Positions 54,870-64,000 are shown, counted from the first letter of the stretch. The stretch: 64,000 nt of DNA from Novipirellula artificiosorum (GCF_007860135.1 NZ_SJPV01000005.1:287376-351375), one strand, 5' to 3'. Notes: generated from the sequence alone by a model not told the origin. Numbers and translations are program-made.

Positions 54870-57800
54870 ATGATCCGACTCGTTGCTTTTTACTGCCTTG
54901 GATGGTTTGCCGTCGTAACAACATTGGCCGGACACCCCGATGCCACGGAACGCGAATTCTTCGAGGCAAAGGTCCGCCCGCTGCTAGCCGTCCATTGCTA
55001 TGAGTGTCACAGCTCGACAAGCGATCGATTGCAGGCGGGGCTGCTGCTGGACAGTCGCCAAGGCCTGGTGCAAGGCGGAGATTCCGGTGCCGCAATCGTT
55101 CCCGGTGATGCGGACGGAAGTTTGCTGATCGAAGCGGTTCGATACGAATCTTACGAAATGCCTCCGAAAGGAAAACTGACAGCGGCTGAAATTGAGGCGT
55201 TCGAGCAATGGATCGAGAGGGGTGCTCCCTGGCCCCAGGAAGAATCGCCTGCCGAACAGGTGACACGACCTGCATTTGACTTGAACCAGCGACAATCCGA
55301 CCATTGGGTGTGGGATCCGATATCGCCACAAGTCGTTCCTTCCGTCACAGAGAACTCCTGGCCACGAAGCGATCTGGATCGCTTTATTCTCTCCAGCTTG
55401 GAACGAGCTGGCTTGCATCCGTCGCGAGATGTCGATCGTAACGTGCTGGCTCGCCGGTTGTATTTCGATTTGATCGGATTGCCCCCCGATCCCGCTGAAC
55501 TTGCAGCCTTCCTCGCCGACGATCACCCCGACGCAATCGAATCTCTGGTCGATCGATTGCTCCAGTCGCCTCATTTTGGTGAAAGGTGGGGACGGCATTG
55601 GTTGGACTTGGTTCGCTACGCGGAATCACGCGGCCATGAGTTCGACGACGATGCGCGAAACGCTTACCAATATCGTGACTACGTCATCCGGGCCTTCAAC
55701 GCGGATGTGCCTTACGACCAATGGGTGCGAGAACACATTGCAGGTGACTTGCTCGATTCGCCCCGGTTGAATCCGATCAAGGGTTACAACGAATCGATTC
55801 TTGGCACCGGCTTTTGGTTCCTCGGCGAATGGGTTCACTCGCCCGTCGACACACGAAAAGACGAAACCGATCGCTTCGACAACATGATCGACGTGATGTC
55901 CAAAACGTTTCTTGGGATCACGGTCGCCTGCGCAAGGTGTCATGACCACAAATTCGATGCGATCTCGACCGCCGACTATTACGCGTTGTCGGGGTTTCTA
56001 CAAAGCAGCGACTACCGGCAGGTTCGCTTCGAATCCCTTGAACACAATCGCAAGGTTGCCGATGCGCTACACAAACTTGACGCAGAAATGCGTCAACGAT
56101 TGGCTTCGCTGGGGACGGAAGGGTGTGTCACCACCGACGAATCGGAAATCCCCGCAATGCCTCGCGATGCAGTCCTGGTCGACTATTCCGACCTTGGACC
56201 CCACGATTTCATCCAAGACGGGTTTCTGTTCGGTGATCGCCCAAGACATGCCGCACAGATCGACTTGGACACGAGCGGCGCAACGCCGACATTGAGGCTT
56301 TCCAAACGTAGCGCCGCGAGCAGCGACCCTTTTTGGAATGGACTAAAATCGATCAGCGGAACGGCTACCCATAACCGAGGCAGGTTGAGCAAGTTGCCGC
56401 GAAGTGGGCGAACCTTGCGGACACCCACCTTCACGCTCGACAACGGAAAGGTTGCAGCTCGAGTGCGTGGTCGTGGCCACGTCGTGGCTTGTGTCGATTC
56501 GCACCGTTTGATTGCCGGGCCGCTGCATGGTGAAACCGTTCAAACCATTGAGGAAAACGAATCTTGGCTGCGAATCGATCTGAGTCGCTACGTCGGGCAT
56601 CGGTTGCATCTGGAGTTTACGCCTGCGGAGAATGCATCGCTGGAGGTCTCTTGCATTGTTCAAAACGCGACCCCTGAAATACTGAAGCAAATCGAAGAGC
56701 GTGAACAGGCGATTGAGAAGCTCGTGTGCGAGCACGAGGCTTCGCTGCATGTTTTTTTGCAGCAACCCTCGGAGGCAGCATCGCAGGTTCAAGCATGGAC
56801 GGAGGAATGGGCTAACAAACGAGCTGAATTGAAAACGCAGGTGCAACTTGAATCCCACCTTGCGATGGCGATGGTGGATGGGACAGGCGAGGATGATCAT
56901 CTTTTGATCCGCGGCAGCTCAAAGAATCCAGGCGACTTGGTGCCACGACGATTCCTAACCGCCTTGGTTGGAGATTCACCTGAACCGATCACCCTCGGCA
57001 GCGGGCGATTGGACCTGGCCCATCAAATCAATGATCCCGAAAACCCGCTGACATCGCGAGTGATCGTCAATCGTATCTGGCATCATTTGATGGGGCGTGG
57101 CATCGTTCCCACAACCGATGACTTTGGCGTACTCGGAGAGCGTCCGACTCACCCGGAACTACTCGATCATTTGGCAGCCAGCTTTCGCGCCCAAGGCCAA
57201 AGCATCAAACGGATGATTCGTCAGATCGTACTGTCGCGGACCTACCAGATGTCAAGTCATGCCGATCCAATGGCGATCGAGGCCGACCCGAATAACCAGC
57301 TTTGGCATCATCGTCCACCCAAACGATTAGAAAGCGAAGCGATTCGCGATTCCCTGCTCGCCGTTGCTGGGACCCTGGATCGCAGCCAATTTGGCGAATC
57401 GATTCCAATCCATTTGACCGCATTCATGGAGGGTCGCGGTCGTCCCTCCAAAAGTGGTCCCGTCGACGGGGACGGACGACGTTCGATCTACACGGCCATC
57501 CGAAGGAATTTCTTGTCTCCCTTTCAGTTGGCGTTCGACATGCCGGTTCCCTTCAGTAACATGGGGCGACGAAACGTCTCGAACGTTCCAGCGCAAGCCT
57601 TGATTCTGATGAACGATCCTTTTGTCAAGGAGCAAGCGGAAAAATGGGCTCAGCGAGCCTTGGTTTCCGTCCCAGCAAGCGAGCCCCTCGAAGCACGAAT
57701 CCGATGGATGTACCAAACCGCATTCGCGAGAAACCCGACGCCACAAGAAATCGAAATCACGATGGGTTTTCTTACTGCGCAGTCGATGTCGCGGGGTCTG

Positions 57801-57878
57801 GAGATCAACGCCCCCGGCTTGTGGTCCGAGTTGGCGCATGCGCTCGTTAACAGCAAAGAGTTTATCTTCTTGAAATGA
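54870..57878 (+). CDS. PSCyt1-DUF1549-DUF1553 planctomycete cytochrome c-type protein
   Basis: The 1002-residue exported protein starts at the ATG at 54870 with a signal peptide (MIRLVAFYCLGWFAVVTTLA). A PSCyt1 haem domain follows with CYECH (Cys43, Cys46, His47) and MPPKGKLTAAEIEAFEQWIE. DUF1549 includes DRFILSSLERAGLHPS, LARRLYFDLIGLPPDPAE and a second haem-type site CARCHDH (Cys354, Cys357, His358). DUF1553 has NRIWHHLMGRGIVPTTDDFG and FSNMGRRNVSNVPAQALILM. The function of these proteins is not established; they are a hallmark of Planctomycetes and usually paired with a DUF1501 gene, as here, where ATGA overlaps. Confidence 0.95.
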   Translation: MIRLVAFYCLGWFAVVTTLAGHPDATEREFFEAKVRPLLAVHCYECHSSTSDRLQAGLLLDSRQGLVQGGDSGAAIVPGDADGSLLIEAVRYESYEMPPKGKLTAAEIEAFEQWIERGAPWPQEESPAEQVTRPAFDLNQRQSDHWVWDPISPQVVPSVTENSWPRSDLDRFILSSLERAGLHPSRDVDRNVLARRLYFDLIGLPPDPAELAAFLADDHPDAIESLVDRLLQSPHFGERWGRHWLDLVRYAESRGHEFDDDARNAYQYRDYVIRAFNADVPYDQWVREHIAGDLLDSPRLNPIKGYNESILGTGFWFLGEWVHSPVDTRKDETDRFDNMIDVMSKTFLGITVACARCHDHKFDAISTADYYALSGFLQSSDYRQVRFESLEHNRKVADALHKLDAEMRQRLASLGTEGCVTTDESEIPAMPRDAVLVDYSDLGPHDFIQDGFLFGDRPRHAAQIDLDTSGATPTLRLSKRSAASSDPFWNGLKSISGTATHNRGRLSKLPRSGRTLRTPTFTLDNGKVAARVRGRGHVVACVDSHRLIAGPLHGETVQTIEENESWLRIDLSRYVGHRLHLEFTPAENASLEVSCIVQNATPEILKQIEEREQAIEKLVCEHEASLHVFLQQPSEAASQVQAWTEEWANKRAELKTQVQLESHLAMAMVDGTGEDDHLLIRGSSKNPGDLVPRRFLTALVGDSPEPITLGSGRLDLAHQINDPENPLTSRVIVNRIWHHLMGRGIVPTTDDFGVLGERPTHPELLDHLAASFRAQGQSIKRMIRQIVLSRTYQMSSHADPMAIEADPNNQLWHHRPPKRLESEAIRDSLLAVAGTLDRSQFGESIPIHLTAFMEGRGRPSKSGPVDGDGRRSIYTAIRRNFLSPFQLAFDMPVPFSNMGRRNVSNVPAQALILMNDPFVKEQAEKWAQRALVSVPASEPLEARIRWMYQTAFARNPTPQEIEITMGFLTAQSMSRGLEINAPGLWSELAHALVNSKEFIFLK

Positions 57879-59323
57879 GTGCCATGAATCCCTATCCGTG
57901 CCAGAGCGTTCGACCCGCACCGCTTTCGCGACGCATGATGCTTTCGCGCTGTGCCAGCGGTTTTGGTGCCGTCGCCTTGGCCGCCTTGGCAAAGGACCCT
58001 GCGTACGGACTGGAGGCATCAGCCCGCAGCAACGCCTTGCATGGACTGCATCACAATGCGAAAGCAAAGAGGGTCATTTTCTTGTACATGGATGGTGGCC
58101 CTTCGCAAATCGACACCTTCGACCCGAAACCGCTACTCGACAAATTCAATGGAAAAGATCCGGCGAAGCTGTTTCAAGTCGAACCAACTCAGTTCAACAA
58201 CAACGGTACGGTCTTAGCAAGTCCCTGGAAGTTCAAACCCTACGGTGAATCAGGGATCCCGATCAGCGATTTGTTTCCGCATGTCGCGACATGTGCCGAT
58301 GAACTGGCCGTCGTCCGATCGATGGTTTCTGAATTTCCCGAACACACCTTTGCCAACTATTTCCTGCATACCGGCAGCGGACTGCAAGGACGCCCCAGTA
58401 TGGGAGCATGGATCAATTATGGACTCGGCAGCGAATGTGAAAACTTGCCGGGGTTTGTCGCGATCAATGGAGGCCTGATCCCGCCGGGTGGACTCGATTG
58501 CTTCGGAAGCGGATTCCTGCCGGCGAGCTACCAAGGTTCGGTTTTCAAACCCTCCGGAACGGCAGTCGCCAATATCCATCCAAGTGAAGCGACGGCCGAG
58601 ATTCAGACAAGCAAATTGAATCTGGTGAAACAACTCGACAACTTGGCGTTGGACGCTTTCGGAAGACCTGATTCACTGGAGTCCGCTATCCGCAACTATG
58701 AGCTTGCTTATGAGATGCAAATGGCGGTTCCCGAATTGATGTCACTCGACGAAGAGCCGGCGTCGATCCGGGCGATGTATGGGATGGATGCCGAGTACGA
58801 GCCGACACGGATCTACGCGGCGGAATGCATTTTGGCTCGCCGGTTAGTCGAACGAGGCGTCCGGTTCATTGAGTTGACTTGTCCTGCCGTGGGTGGCGAC
58901 CGATGGGACCAACATAGTCAATTGAAGGAAGGCCACGAAAACAATGCCCGTGCCGTCGACCAACCGATTGCGGGCCTGCTGAAAGATCTTCGCCAACGTG
59001 GACTACTCGATGACACCTTGGTGGTTTGGGCGGGCGAGTTTGGTCGTACGCCGTTTGCTCAAGGCAAAGACGGCCGCGACCACAACCCCTTTGGTTTCAC
59101 GGTTTGGTTGGCAGGCGGCGGAGTCAAAGCGGGCACGATCTACGGCGCGACCGACGAGTGGGGCTACAAAGCGATCGAAAACCGAGTCGAAGTGCATGAC
59201 TTGCACGCCACGATCCTGCATCTCCTTGGCGTGGACCACACCCGTTCGACCTTCCGCTTCGGGGGCCGCGACATGCGGTTGACCGATGTCAAAGGGCACG
59301 TCATCGACGGCATCATCGGATAG
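57875..59323 (+). CDS. DUF1501 protein (exported, alkaline-phosphatase-superfamily-like)
   Basis: The 482-residue protein starts at the ATG overlapping the previous stop (ATGA), so the pair is translationally coupled. A Tat-like leader is present (LSRRMMLSRCASGFGAVALA). The core has VIFLYMDGGPSQIDTFDPKP, GRPSMGAWINYGLG, and GEFGRTPFAQGKDGRDHNPF with the metal-binding-like RDHN. DUF1501 belongs to the sulfatase/phosphatase superfamily but lacks a proven substrate. A partner role with the PSCyt/DUF1553 protein is inferred from conserved pairing. The stop is followed by a convergent hairpin region. Confidence 0.95.
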   Translation: MSAMNPYPCQSVRPAPLSRRMMLSRCASGFGAVALAALAKDPAYGLEASARSNALHGLHHNAKAKRVIFLYMDGGPSQIDTFDPKPLLDKFNGKDPAKLFQVEPTQFNNNGTVLASPWKFKPYGESGIPISDLFPHVATCADELAVVRSMVSEFPEHTFANYFLHTGSGLQGRPSMGAWINYGLGSECENLPGFVAINGGLIPPGGLDCFGSGFLPASYQGSVFKPSGTAVANIHPSEATAEIQTSKLNLVKQLDNLALDAFGRPDSLESAIRNYELAYEMQMAVPELMSLDEEPASIRAMYGMDAEYEPTRIYAAECILARRLVERGVRFIELTCPAVGGDRWDQHSQLKEGHENNARAVDQPIAGLLKDLRQRGLLDDTLVVWAGEFGRTPFAQGKDGRDHNPFGFTVWLAGGGVKAGTIYGATDEWGYKAIENRVEVHDLHATILHLLGVDHTRSTFRFGGRDMRLTDVKGHVIDGIIG

Positions 59324-59480
59324 ACGTTGGAGTTCAACCGTTCGGTTGTTGCGGAAGTCTTGTAACGTCGCCCGTTGGGCAGGAAGATCAAGAGGTCGAG
59401 TCGGAAATCTTCCTGGTAACCACTTCCTGGCACCCCCGTTGCCTTGTGCGCGAGAACCTACGTCCTTCGTAAAAATGCTC

Positions 59481-59517
59481 TAGCCGATTCCGCAAGGATC
59501 CAGCACGCAATCGGCTA
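59481..59517. terminator. hairpin between convergent DUF1501 and alcohol dehydrogenase genes
   Basis: TAGCCGATT (59481-59489) and AATCGGCTA (59509-59517) are exact reverse complements with a 19-base loop, in the 223-base gap between convergent genes. There is no strong T-tract. A bidirectional terminator or a REP-type repeat are both possible. Confidence 0.45.
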
Positions 59518-59546
59518 AAGCCTACCACTCCAGCGAATCATCCGGG

Positions 59547-60689
59547 TTAGGCAACCATTTCGTAGAGCCGCCGGACGTTTTCTCGGTCGAGTGGTATCGG
59601 ATTGAATGTTCCGGTCCACTGCTGGAGCGCTTCCTCGACAAGTGCATCGATCGCAGATTCGGGAATCGAGAGTTCTGAAAGTGAGCAGGCAAGGCCGGCG
59701 TCTTGCAGCCACTGAGTCATCATCTGGGCGAGCCGCTCGGGTGCATCGTGAGGGGCTGAACTCCGCTCAACCTCGCCGAGCAGTTCAGCGTACCACTCCG
59801 CATGTAGGGATCCATTCATGCGAATCACCGCGGGCAGCATCATGCCAACCGCTTGACCATGGACAATGTCGTATCGAGCCGTCAACGGGTTAGCGGTCGC
59901 ATGAGCCGCTCCGAGCATCGACGTTTCGATCGCCATGCCGGCAAAATGAGCTCCAAGTTGCATTTGACTACGAGCTTCGAAATCATTTGAATTCTTCAGC
60001 GAGCGAAGGAATCCCTGTGCCAGCAAGCCAAACGCGCGGCGTGCATAGGTGATGGACATCGGATTGCGGCGACGGGTCACGTAGGTTTCCACCGCATGCG
60101 AAATTGCGTCCACGCCGGTGAGTGCTGCGACCCGCTGGGGCTGCGTCGCGGTCAGGATGGGATCCAAAATCGCAATTCGACACGCCGCACGCGGATCACC
60201 GCAAGGCATTTTGACATGAGTGGTTGCGTCGCTGATTAAGGCAAACGATTGTGCTTCGCTTCCCGTACCGGTCGTGGTCGGCACTGCGATCATCGGCAAC
60301 AAATCGGTGGTTGCCTTCCCGACACCTTGATAATCGTGAATCGTCCCGCCGCAGGAGTAGACGAAGTTGATGCCTTTGCAGCAATCCATACTGCTACCGC
60401 CACCGAGTCCGACGAGCAAGTCGGGTTTAACTTCCGCGGCACGACGAACGCCGGCATCGACCATATCGGAGGTTGGGTTCTCAGCAAAGTCGTGAAACGA
60501 TTCGACATGCAATCCGCTGCGAGTCAATGATTTGACCGCAGCATCAAAGTGCCCCGCTTCGATCAATCCCGGATCACTGACCAACAAAACGCAGCGAGGT
60601 CGAAATTCAGCGGCAAGTTCTCCGAGTCGCGATAGCGTGCCTTCGCCGAAAATCACTCTTGTTCGATTCGAAATATCAAAAGGCTGCAT
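59547..60689 (-). CDS. iron-containing alcohol dehydrogenase
   Basis: The 380-residue enzyme belongs to the group III iron-dependent alcohol dehydrogenases. The NAD loop GLGGGSSMD is at 95-102, and the signature PTTTGTGSEA at 137-146. All four metal ligands are in canonical places: Asp194 and His198 (GVDAISHA), His263 (AAHATANPL), His277 (DIVHGQAVG). The C-terminal helical domain is complete, so it should be active; substrates in the family range from ethanol and 1,3-propanediol to glycerol or lactaldehyde. No neighbour suggests one. It faces the DUF1501 gene, and the mobile region begins just beyond its start. Confidence 0.93.
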   Translation of the reverse strand: MQPFDISNRTRVIFGEGTLSRLGELAAEFRPRCVLLVSDPGLIEAGHFDAAVKSLTRSGLHVESFHDFAENPTSDMVDAGVRRAAEVKPDLLVGLGGGSSMDCCKGINFVYSCGGTIHDYQGVGKATTDLLPMIAVPTTTGTGSEAQSFALISDATTHVKMPCGDPRAACRIAILDPILTATQPQRVAALTGVDAISHAVETYVTRRRNPMSITYARRAFGLLAQGFLRSLKNSNDFEARSQMQLGAHFAGMAIETSMLGAAHATANPLTARYDIVHGQAVGMMLPAVIRMNGSLHAEWYAELLGEVERSSAPHDAPERLAQMMTQWLQDAGLACSLSELSIPESAIDALVEEALQQWTGTFNPIPLDRENVRRLYEMVA

Positions 60690-60961
60690 CGAGGAATCGG
60701 GGGAGGGAGGTGAGTGGACTCGTGGAATGGTTGGACCTGACCGTTACGTTTGCGGGGCGAAAGCCTGAGCTCCCGCGTAGTGTACTGCATGGGAAAGCCC
60801 AGGCTACCGGACGATCGAGGTTCGTCGTTTTTTGCGGTACTTGTTCGGATTGTCCGCCTTACCAGACTGTTCAACTCCGCACATCAGATGGGCAGCTGAT
60901 TCTATCGTGGGCAGTGGCAACATAAAGCGGGACTTTCCCTTTATGCTACCAGGATTATTGG

Positions 60962-60989
60962 TTGACACCTGCCCGGGAACCCGTACTAT
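60962..60989 (+). promoter_or_regulatory. candidate sigma-70-like promoter
   Basis: TTGACA is followed after 16 bases by TACTAT, matching the -35 exactly and the -10 loosely. It would read toward the DUF1580 gene at 61160. Planctomycete promoters are poorly defined, so this is tentative. Confidence 0.2.
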
Positions 60990-61102
60990 ACAGGCACTCA
61001 GGACCTCTCAGGCATCGGATTGGGGGTGCGAAGCGATAGCGGGCCGACACGCTGCTTCGACCCGCGGGACCCGAGTCACGCGACAGCGATGACTCCATCT
61101 AT

Positions 61103-61142
61103 GGTCACCAGCATTCCTGTAGCTCTCGCGTGGCTGGTGACC
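61103..61142. promoter_or_regulatory. 10-bp inverted repeat just upstream of the DUF1580 gene
   Basis: GGTCACCAGC and GCTGGTGACC are exact reverse complements with a 20-base spacer, ending 17 bases before the ATG at 61160. This position suits an operator for the small DNA-binding protein or a leader hairpin. Confidence 0.4.
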
Positions 61143-61159
61143 TATCAGAGGTCCCTATC

Positions 61160-61405
61160 ATGCCTGCAGCTAAGGAAATCACGGCCACCACTCAGCGTTT
61201 GATGTCTGAGGACATTGTGACGCTCGCCCAAGCAACCCTCCTCTTTCCCGAGGGTTCTCGACCTGACCGCAAATCGCTCAATCGTTGGGTGATTCGTGGT
61301 GTCGACGGCACCAAACTCGAGGCGATCAGACTAGGTCGCATTCTCTACACATCCGTCCAAGCGGTCACGCGATTCATTGACGCTCGATCCGCAGACTTGC
61401 GGTGA
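61160..61405 (+). CDS. DUF1580 small DNA-binding-like protein
   Basis: The 81-residue protein starts at the ATG at 61160, with AGAGG eight bases before it. It has the DUF1580 pattern, a helix-turn-helix-like unit resembling AlpA/excisionase proteins: DIVTLAQATLLFPEGSRPDR, SLNRWVIRGVDGTKLEAIRL, RILYTSVQAVTRFIDAR. This family is associated with planctomycete integrated elements. It may control excision or the following primase gene. A hairpin follows its stop. An ATG at 61202 would give a shorter form without the first helix. Confidence 0.8.
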   Translation: MPAAKEITATTQRLMSEDIVTLAQATLLFPEGSRPDRKSLNRWVIRGVDGTKLEAIRLGRILYTSVQAVTRFIDARSADLR

Positions 61406-61418
61406 GTTGACCCCAAAC

Positions 61419-61454
61419 GACAACAGCCAGCTGATCAGTCAGCTGGCTGTTGTC
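61419..61454 (+). terminator. perfect 16-bp hairpin after the DUF1580 gene
   Basis: GACAACAGCCAGCTGA (61419-61434) and its exact reverse complement (61439-61454) flank a four-base loop, TCAG. It starts 14 bases after the DUF1580 stop. The stem is long and GC-rich but is not followed by a T-run, so it could be a terminator, an attenuator or a replication-related structure. Confidence 0.7.
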
Positions 61455-61545
61455 ATCGATTTAAACATGTCGCGCCCTACGCGGGCTTAACCCCGAAATC
61501 TCCCGGCGAGTCACACCGCCATCACCTCTCAGGATCACTAATCAA

Positions 61546-64000
61546 ATGATAACAAAAGCAATGTGTCAGTCAACTAATTTTGCAAAAGATCAAAGCCAAA
61601 CACTCCGCTATCTACAGGCGCTGTTTGGTCGGCATGAATTCAGAGGCAATGATCGCATCGTCATCGCCGAGCAGGTCGACGGAGGCCCTGTCCGCGTTCA
61701 CCCGGGCAGCGTGACCAACGACATCGGCGCTGCTGCCGAATTTATCGAAGCGTTCACGGGATCCGGGGAGCTGTTTATCAAAACGTCCTTGTACGATGCC
61801 GACAAAATGCTGGCTCGCTCCGAGCGCAACGGCAATAGCCTATGGATGGCCGGACAGTCCGACGAATTGACCGTCGTGACCGCTGGAGTCCTCGACGGCG
61901 ATGCTGGCAAACCGGGCTATCTGACTCGTGAGCAAATGCTCGAGGCAGTAGCCCGTATGTCGATCCCACCGACCATGATCGTCTCGACCCGTGACGGTTG
62001 CGGGTTCCATTTTTATTGGATTCTGAGAGTGCCGGTCATCGTGCGGGATGCCGAACAGCTACGGGAGATCAATCGACGATTTGCCAGCCTGCAACGCGAA
62101 CTCGAACAGCACGTCAAAGCTATTGACCCTGACGCCAAGCTAGACGCTGTCTACGGCGCCGAGCGCGTCGTTAGGCCAGTCGGCTCGAAACGCTCCAACG
62201 GCGATGCTGTGACGCTTTACGAGTGCCATCAGGATCGCCTATATGATCTCGATGAATTATCGATGACCGGTTGGGGCGTTGTGCCCGAGCCGGTCCACCG
62301 TAGCGCGGATGCGGACAGCGGCCCGATCGAACGGTACATCGATGCCGAGGGCATCACGGTTGCCGATCTGCTGGCCGAAATCGGTTGCACGGATCGCGGT
62401 GATGGAACATGGACACGCCCCGGCGATGGCGTCACAGCGAAAAGCTGTGTCGAGTACGATCACCCCGAGCAGGGCCGAAACGGCATCACAGTTTACTCGA
62501 AGAACTGGGAGCTGTTCGGTGAACGGCCAGGGCAATCAAACGCGTGGTATAGCGATGTAGCTGTGTTCGTGACGGTACGGTTCAGTGGCGATTGGACGGC
62601 AGCGGCAAGCTTCTGCCGCAAAGAGATGCCGATCGATATGAGCGAAGTGTTCGATGTGATCACTGTGGAGGACAAAAAGGATTTTGACCCTGGTTTCACA
62701 CGGGAGGACTTGGATCAAATGAGGGTTAGACGAAGCATCGACACCACCCAAAAAGAAAGATGTGCACTGATGAATGAGCATCTGGCGGACCAAGAGAACC
62801 CGAATCCGGCATCGCTGGCGATCTCGTACGATGTCGATCCCGAAGTATGTCGGGCTATCTTCGGTGTGGATCCAGTGTTCCCCGCACCGAAGCACCTGCT
62901 ACGGGGTGAGGGATTGGTTGCAGCGATCAATAGCGAATCGTGGAATTGTGCAAACCGGATCGCTCGCCACATGCTCGTGAAGTATGGCTACGCTCCGTTG
63001 AACCAAAGAGCCCTCACGCTGCGATACCACCTCGGCGTGTTCTGGAAGTGGGATGGTGTCGCATACCGCACGGTTGACACCGGGGAGTTGATGCTCGAAG
63101 CCCGGGAGGCAGCCGACGCGCTGTGGATCATTGAAGCGGACTGGCGAAAGCGTAAGAACCGCGAACGCGAACGCAAGGCGATAGCGGCGGGCAAGGATGT
63201 GCCGAAACCAATCCCTGCACCGGAGCAAGTTAAGCCAGCGCTCGTGAAAAACTGCGTTGACGCGCTTGCCACGATCACTAGCGTCGGTGCTGGTGTTACG
63301 ATGCCTGCCTGGATCGCTGATGGTGATGAACTCCCAGACCCGCGGAACGTGATCACGTTCCGCAACGTCATGCTCCACATCCTGCGGGATGGCTCGACCC
63401 AAACCGCGAAGCCCTCGACCAATTTGTTCTCCAGCCGTGGTGTCGATTATGACTATGATTGCGATGCTCGCTGCCCGCTTTGGGAGGAGACGCTTCGAGA
63501 ATGGTTTGGTGATGATACGGAATCGATCGAGCTACTACAGGAATGGTTCGGCTACCATCTCACCGCGGAATGTGACCTCCACAAGATTCTGTTCATCATT
63601 GGCGTGACGCGCAGCGGAAAAGGAGTAATCCAACGCATCCTCAGCGCACTCATGGGGAAGGGGAATGTGAGTACCCCTGCCATGTCATCCCTAGGGGGAG
63701 AATTTGGGCTTGAGAGCTCACTGGACAAGATGGCTCTGCACATCACTGACGCGCGGGCGGGCTTCAAGCTTGACCGTGGTGCCGCCGTTGAACGGCTGCT
63801 TGCGATCAGCGGAGGCGATCCCGTTGACGTCAACCGGAAGAACATCAAAGCAGCTGCTGAGCAAAAGCTCAATTTGAAGATCTCAATGTTTAGCAATATG
63901 GCGCCGTCGCTCAGGGACGATAGCGGCGCATTGGCTGGCCGTTTTTTGTTCATCAGCATGCGGAATAGCTTTACAGGCAGGGAGGACCTTGGGCGAGCGA
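61546..64000 (+). CDS. P4/D5-type primase-helicase, partial (runs off the right edge)
   Basis: From the ATG at 61546 the frame stays open to the end of the window, about 818 codons, so the gene is incomplete. The first third has primase-like sequence (DRIVIAEQVDGGPVRVHPGS, MIVSTRDGCGFHFYWILR). The part near residues 660-815 is an SF3/D5 helicase: LLQEWFGYHLTAECDLHKIL, Walker A GVTRSGKG at 686-693 (Lys692), then TPAMSSLGGEFGLESSLDKM and a SNMAPSLRDDSGALAGRFLF block as in phage and plasmid DNA primases. It replicates or initiates an integrated element together with the DUF1580 protein. An ATG five codons later is the alternative start. Confidence 0.88.
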   Translation, partial: MITKAMCQSTNFAKDQSQTLRYLQALFGRHEFRGNDRIVIAEQVDGGPVRVHPGSVTNDIGAAAEFIEAFTGSGELFIKTSLYDADKMLARSERNGNSLWMAGQSDELTVVTAGVLDGDAGKPGYLTREQMLEAVARMSIPPTMIVSTRDGCGFHFYWILRVPVIVRDAEQLREINRRFASLQRELEQHVKAIDPDAKLDAVYGAERVVRPVGSKRSNGDAVTLYECHQDRLYDLDELSMTGWGVVPEPVHRSADADSGPIERYIDAEGITVADLLAEIGCTDRGDGTWTRPGDGVTAKSCVEYDHPEQGRNGITVYSKNWELFGERPGQSNAWYSDVAVFVTVRFSGDWTAAASFCRKEMPIDMSEVFDVITVEDKKDFDPGFTREDLDQMRVRRSIDTTQKERCALMNEHLADQENPNPASLAISYDVDPEVCRAIFGVDPVFPAPKHLLRGEGLVAAINSESWNCANRIARHMLVKYGYAPLNQRALTLRYHLGVFWKWDGVAYRTVDTGELMLEAREAADALWIIEADWRKRKNRERERKAIAAGKDVPKPIPAPEQVKPALVKNCVDALATITSVGAGVTMPAWIADGDELPDPRNVITFRNVMLHILRDGSTQTAKPSTNLFSSRGVDYDYDCDARCPLWEETLREWFGDDTESIELLQEWFGYHLTAECDLHKILFIIGVTRSGKGVIQRILSALMGKGNVSTPAMSSLGGEFGLESSLDKMALHITDARAGFKLDRGAAVERLLAISGGDPVDVNRKNIKAAAEQKLNLKISMFSNMAPSLRDDSGALAGRFLFISMRNSFTGREDLGRA

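Larger units (their letters stand above)
60690..61159. other. boundary region between chromosome backbone and mobile element
   Basis: No gene is credible here. A TTGACA at 60962-60967 and TACTAT at 60984-60989 with 16-base spacing could be a promoter reading right. GGTCACCAGC (61103-61112) and GCTGGTGACC (61133-61142) form a 10-base inverted repeat just before the DUF1580 gene, which could be an operator or part of a recombination site. No tRNA or direct repeat marking the insertion is visible; the right end is outside the window. Confidence 0.4.

Noticed and set aside
60690..61159. tRNA gene as insertion site of the mobile element
   Set aside because: I found no cloverleaf or T-arm sequence; GC-rich segments here do not fold into a tRNA shape by eye.

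Overview
The window reads as a chromosome segment of a marine-type planctomycete, most likely of the Pirellulaceae (Rhodopirellula group). The basis is family content: two secreted sulfatases, a PSCyt1/DUF1549/DUF1553 cytochrome paired with a DUF1501 protein, secreted Gfo/Idh/MocA and TIM-barrel proteins with Tat-like leaders, NPYE-type N-termini on membrane proteins, hairpin repeats built on a CACTCGCTTGCGCTTCGTGCTTG-like core, and a DUF1580 protein. No rRNA, tRNA or CRISPR array was found. This placement is an inference from families, not from a marker gene.

Layout. 0.3-10.4 kb: exported proteins (Gfo/Idh/MocA oxidoreductase, sugar isomerase-like protein, metzincin-like protease, 945-aa TPR protein, PQQ propeller, SGNH hydrolase). 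10.4-16.4 kb: a four-gene Na+-translocating acyl-CoA (probably methylmalonyl-CoA) decarboxylase, divergent from a succinate/acetate-type CoA-transferase; together they form a likely propionate/succinate energy module. 16.4-18.2 kb: ThuA-like and SMP-30 proteins. 18.5-32.5 kb: a sulfatase, a minus-strand operon DUF5107/TPR - sugar porter - GH2, a divergent XylR-type regulator and a second sulfatase, which looks like a sulfated-glycan utilisation locus. A 1.3-kb stretch of decayed gene fragments lies inside it. 32.5-45.6 kb: class II photolyase, large MscS channel, A24-like prepilin peptidase, GNAT, AroD-AroE fusion, PQQ propeller, a HemW-like radical SAM enzyme coupled to a GcvH-like lipoyl protein, and phosphofructokinase.

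46.0-54.4 kb holds the most system-like unit: an NfeD/YqiJ-like membrane protein, a 691-aa flotillin (4-base overlap) and a 1755-aa DUF3686-type AAA+ ATPase, all on the minus strand, with a palindrome (GGTACTA-N5-TAGTACC) just upstream. 54.9-59.3 kb is a PSCyt/DUF1501 pair, and 59.5-60.7 kb an iron-dependent alcohol dehydrogenase. From about 61 kb to the right edge lies a mobile element: a DUF1580 protein and a P4/D5-type primase-helicase that runs off the window.

Several loci show short tandem arrays (14-21 bp) at gene boundaries. In two cases the first unit contains the stop codon of the upstream gene. Dispersed hairpin repeats sit between convergent genes and may act as bidirectional terminators.
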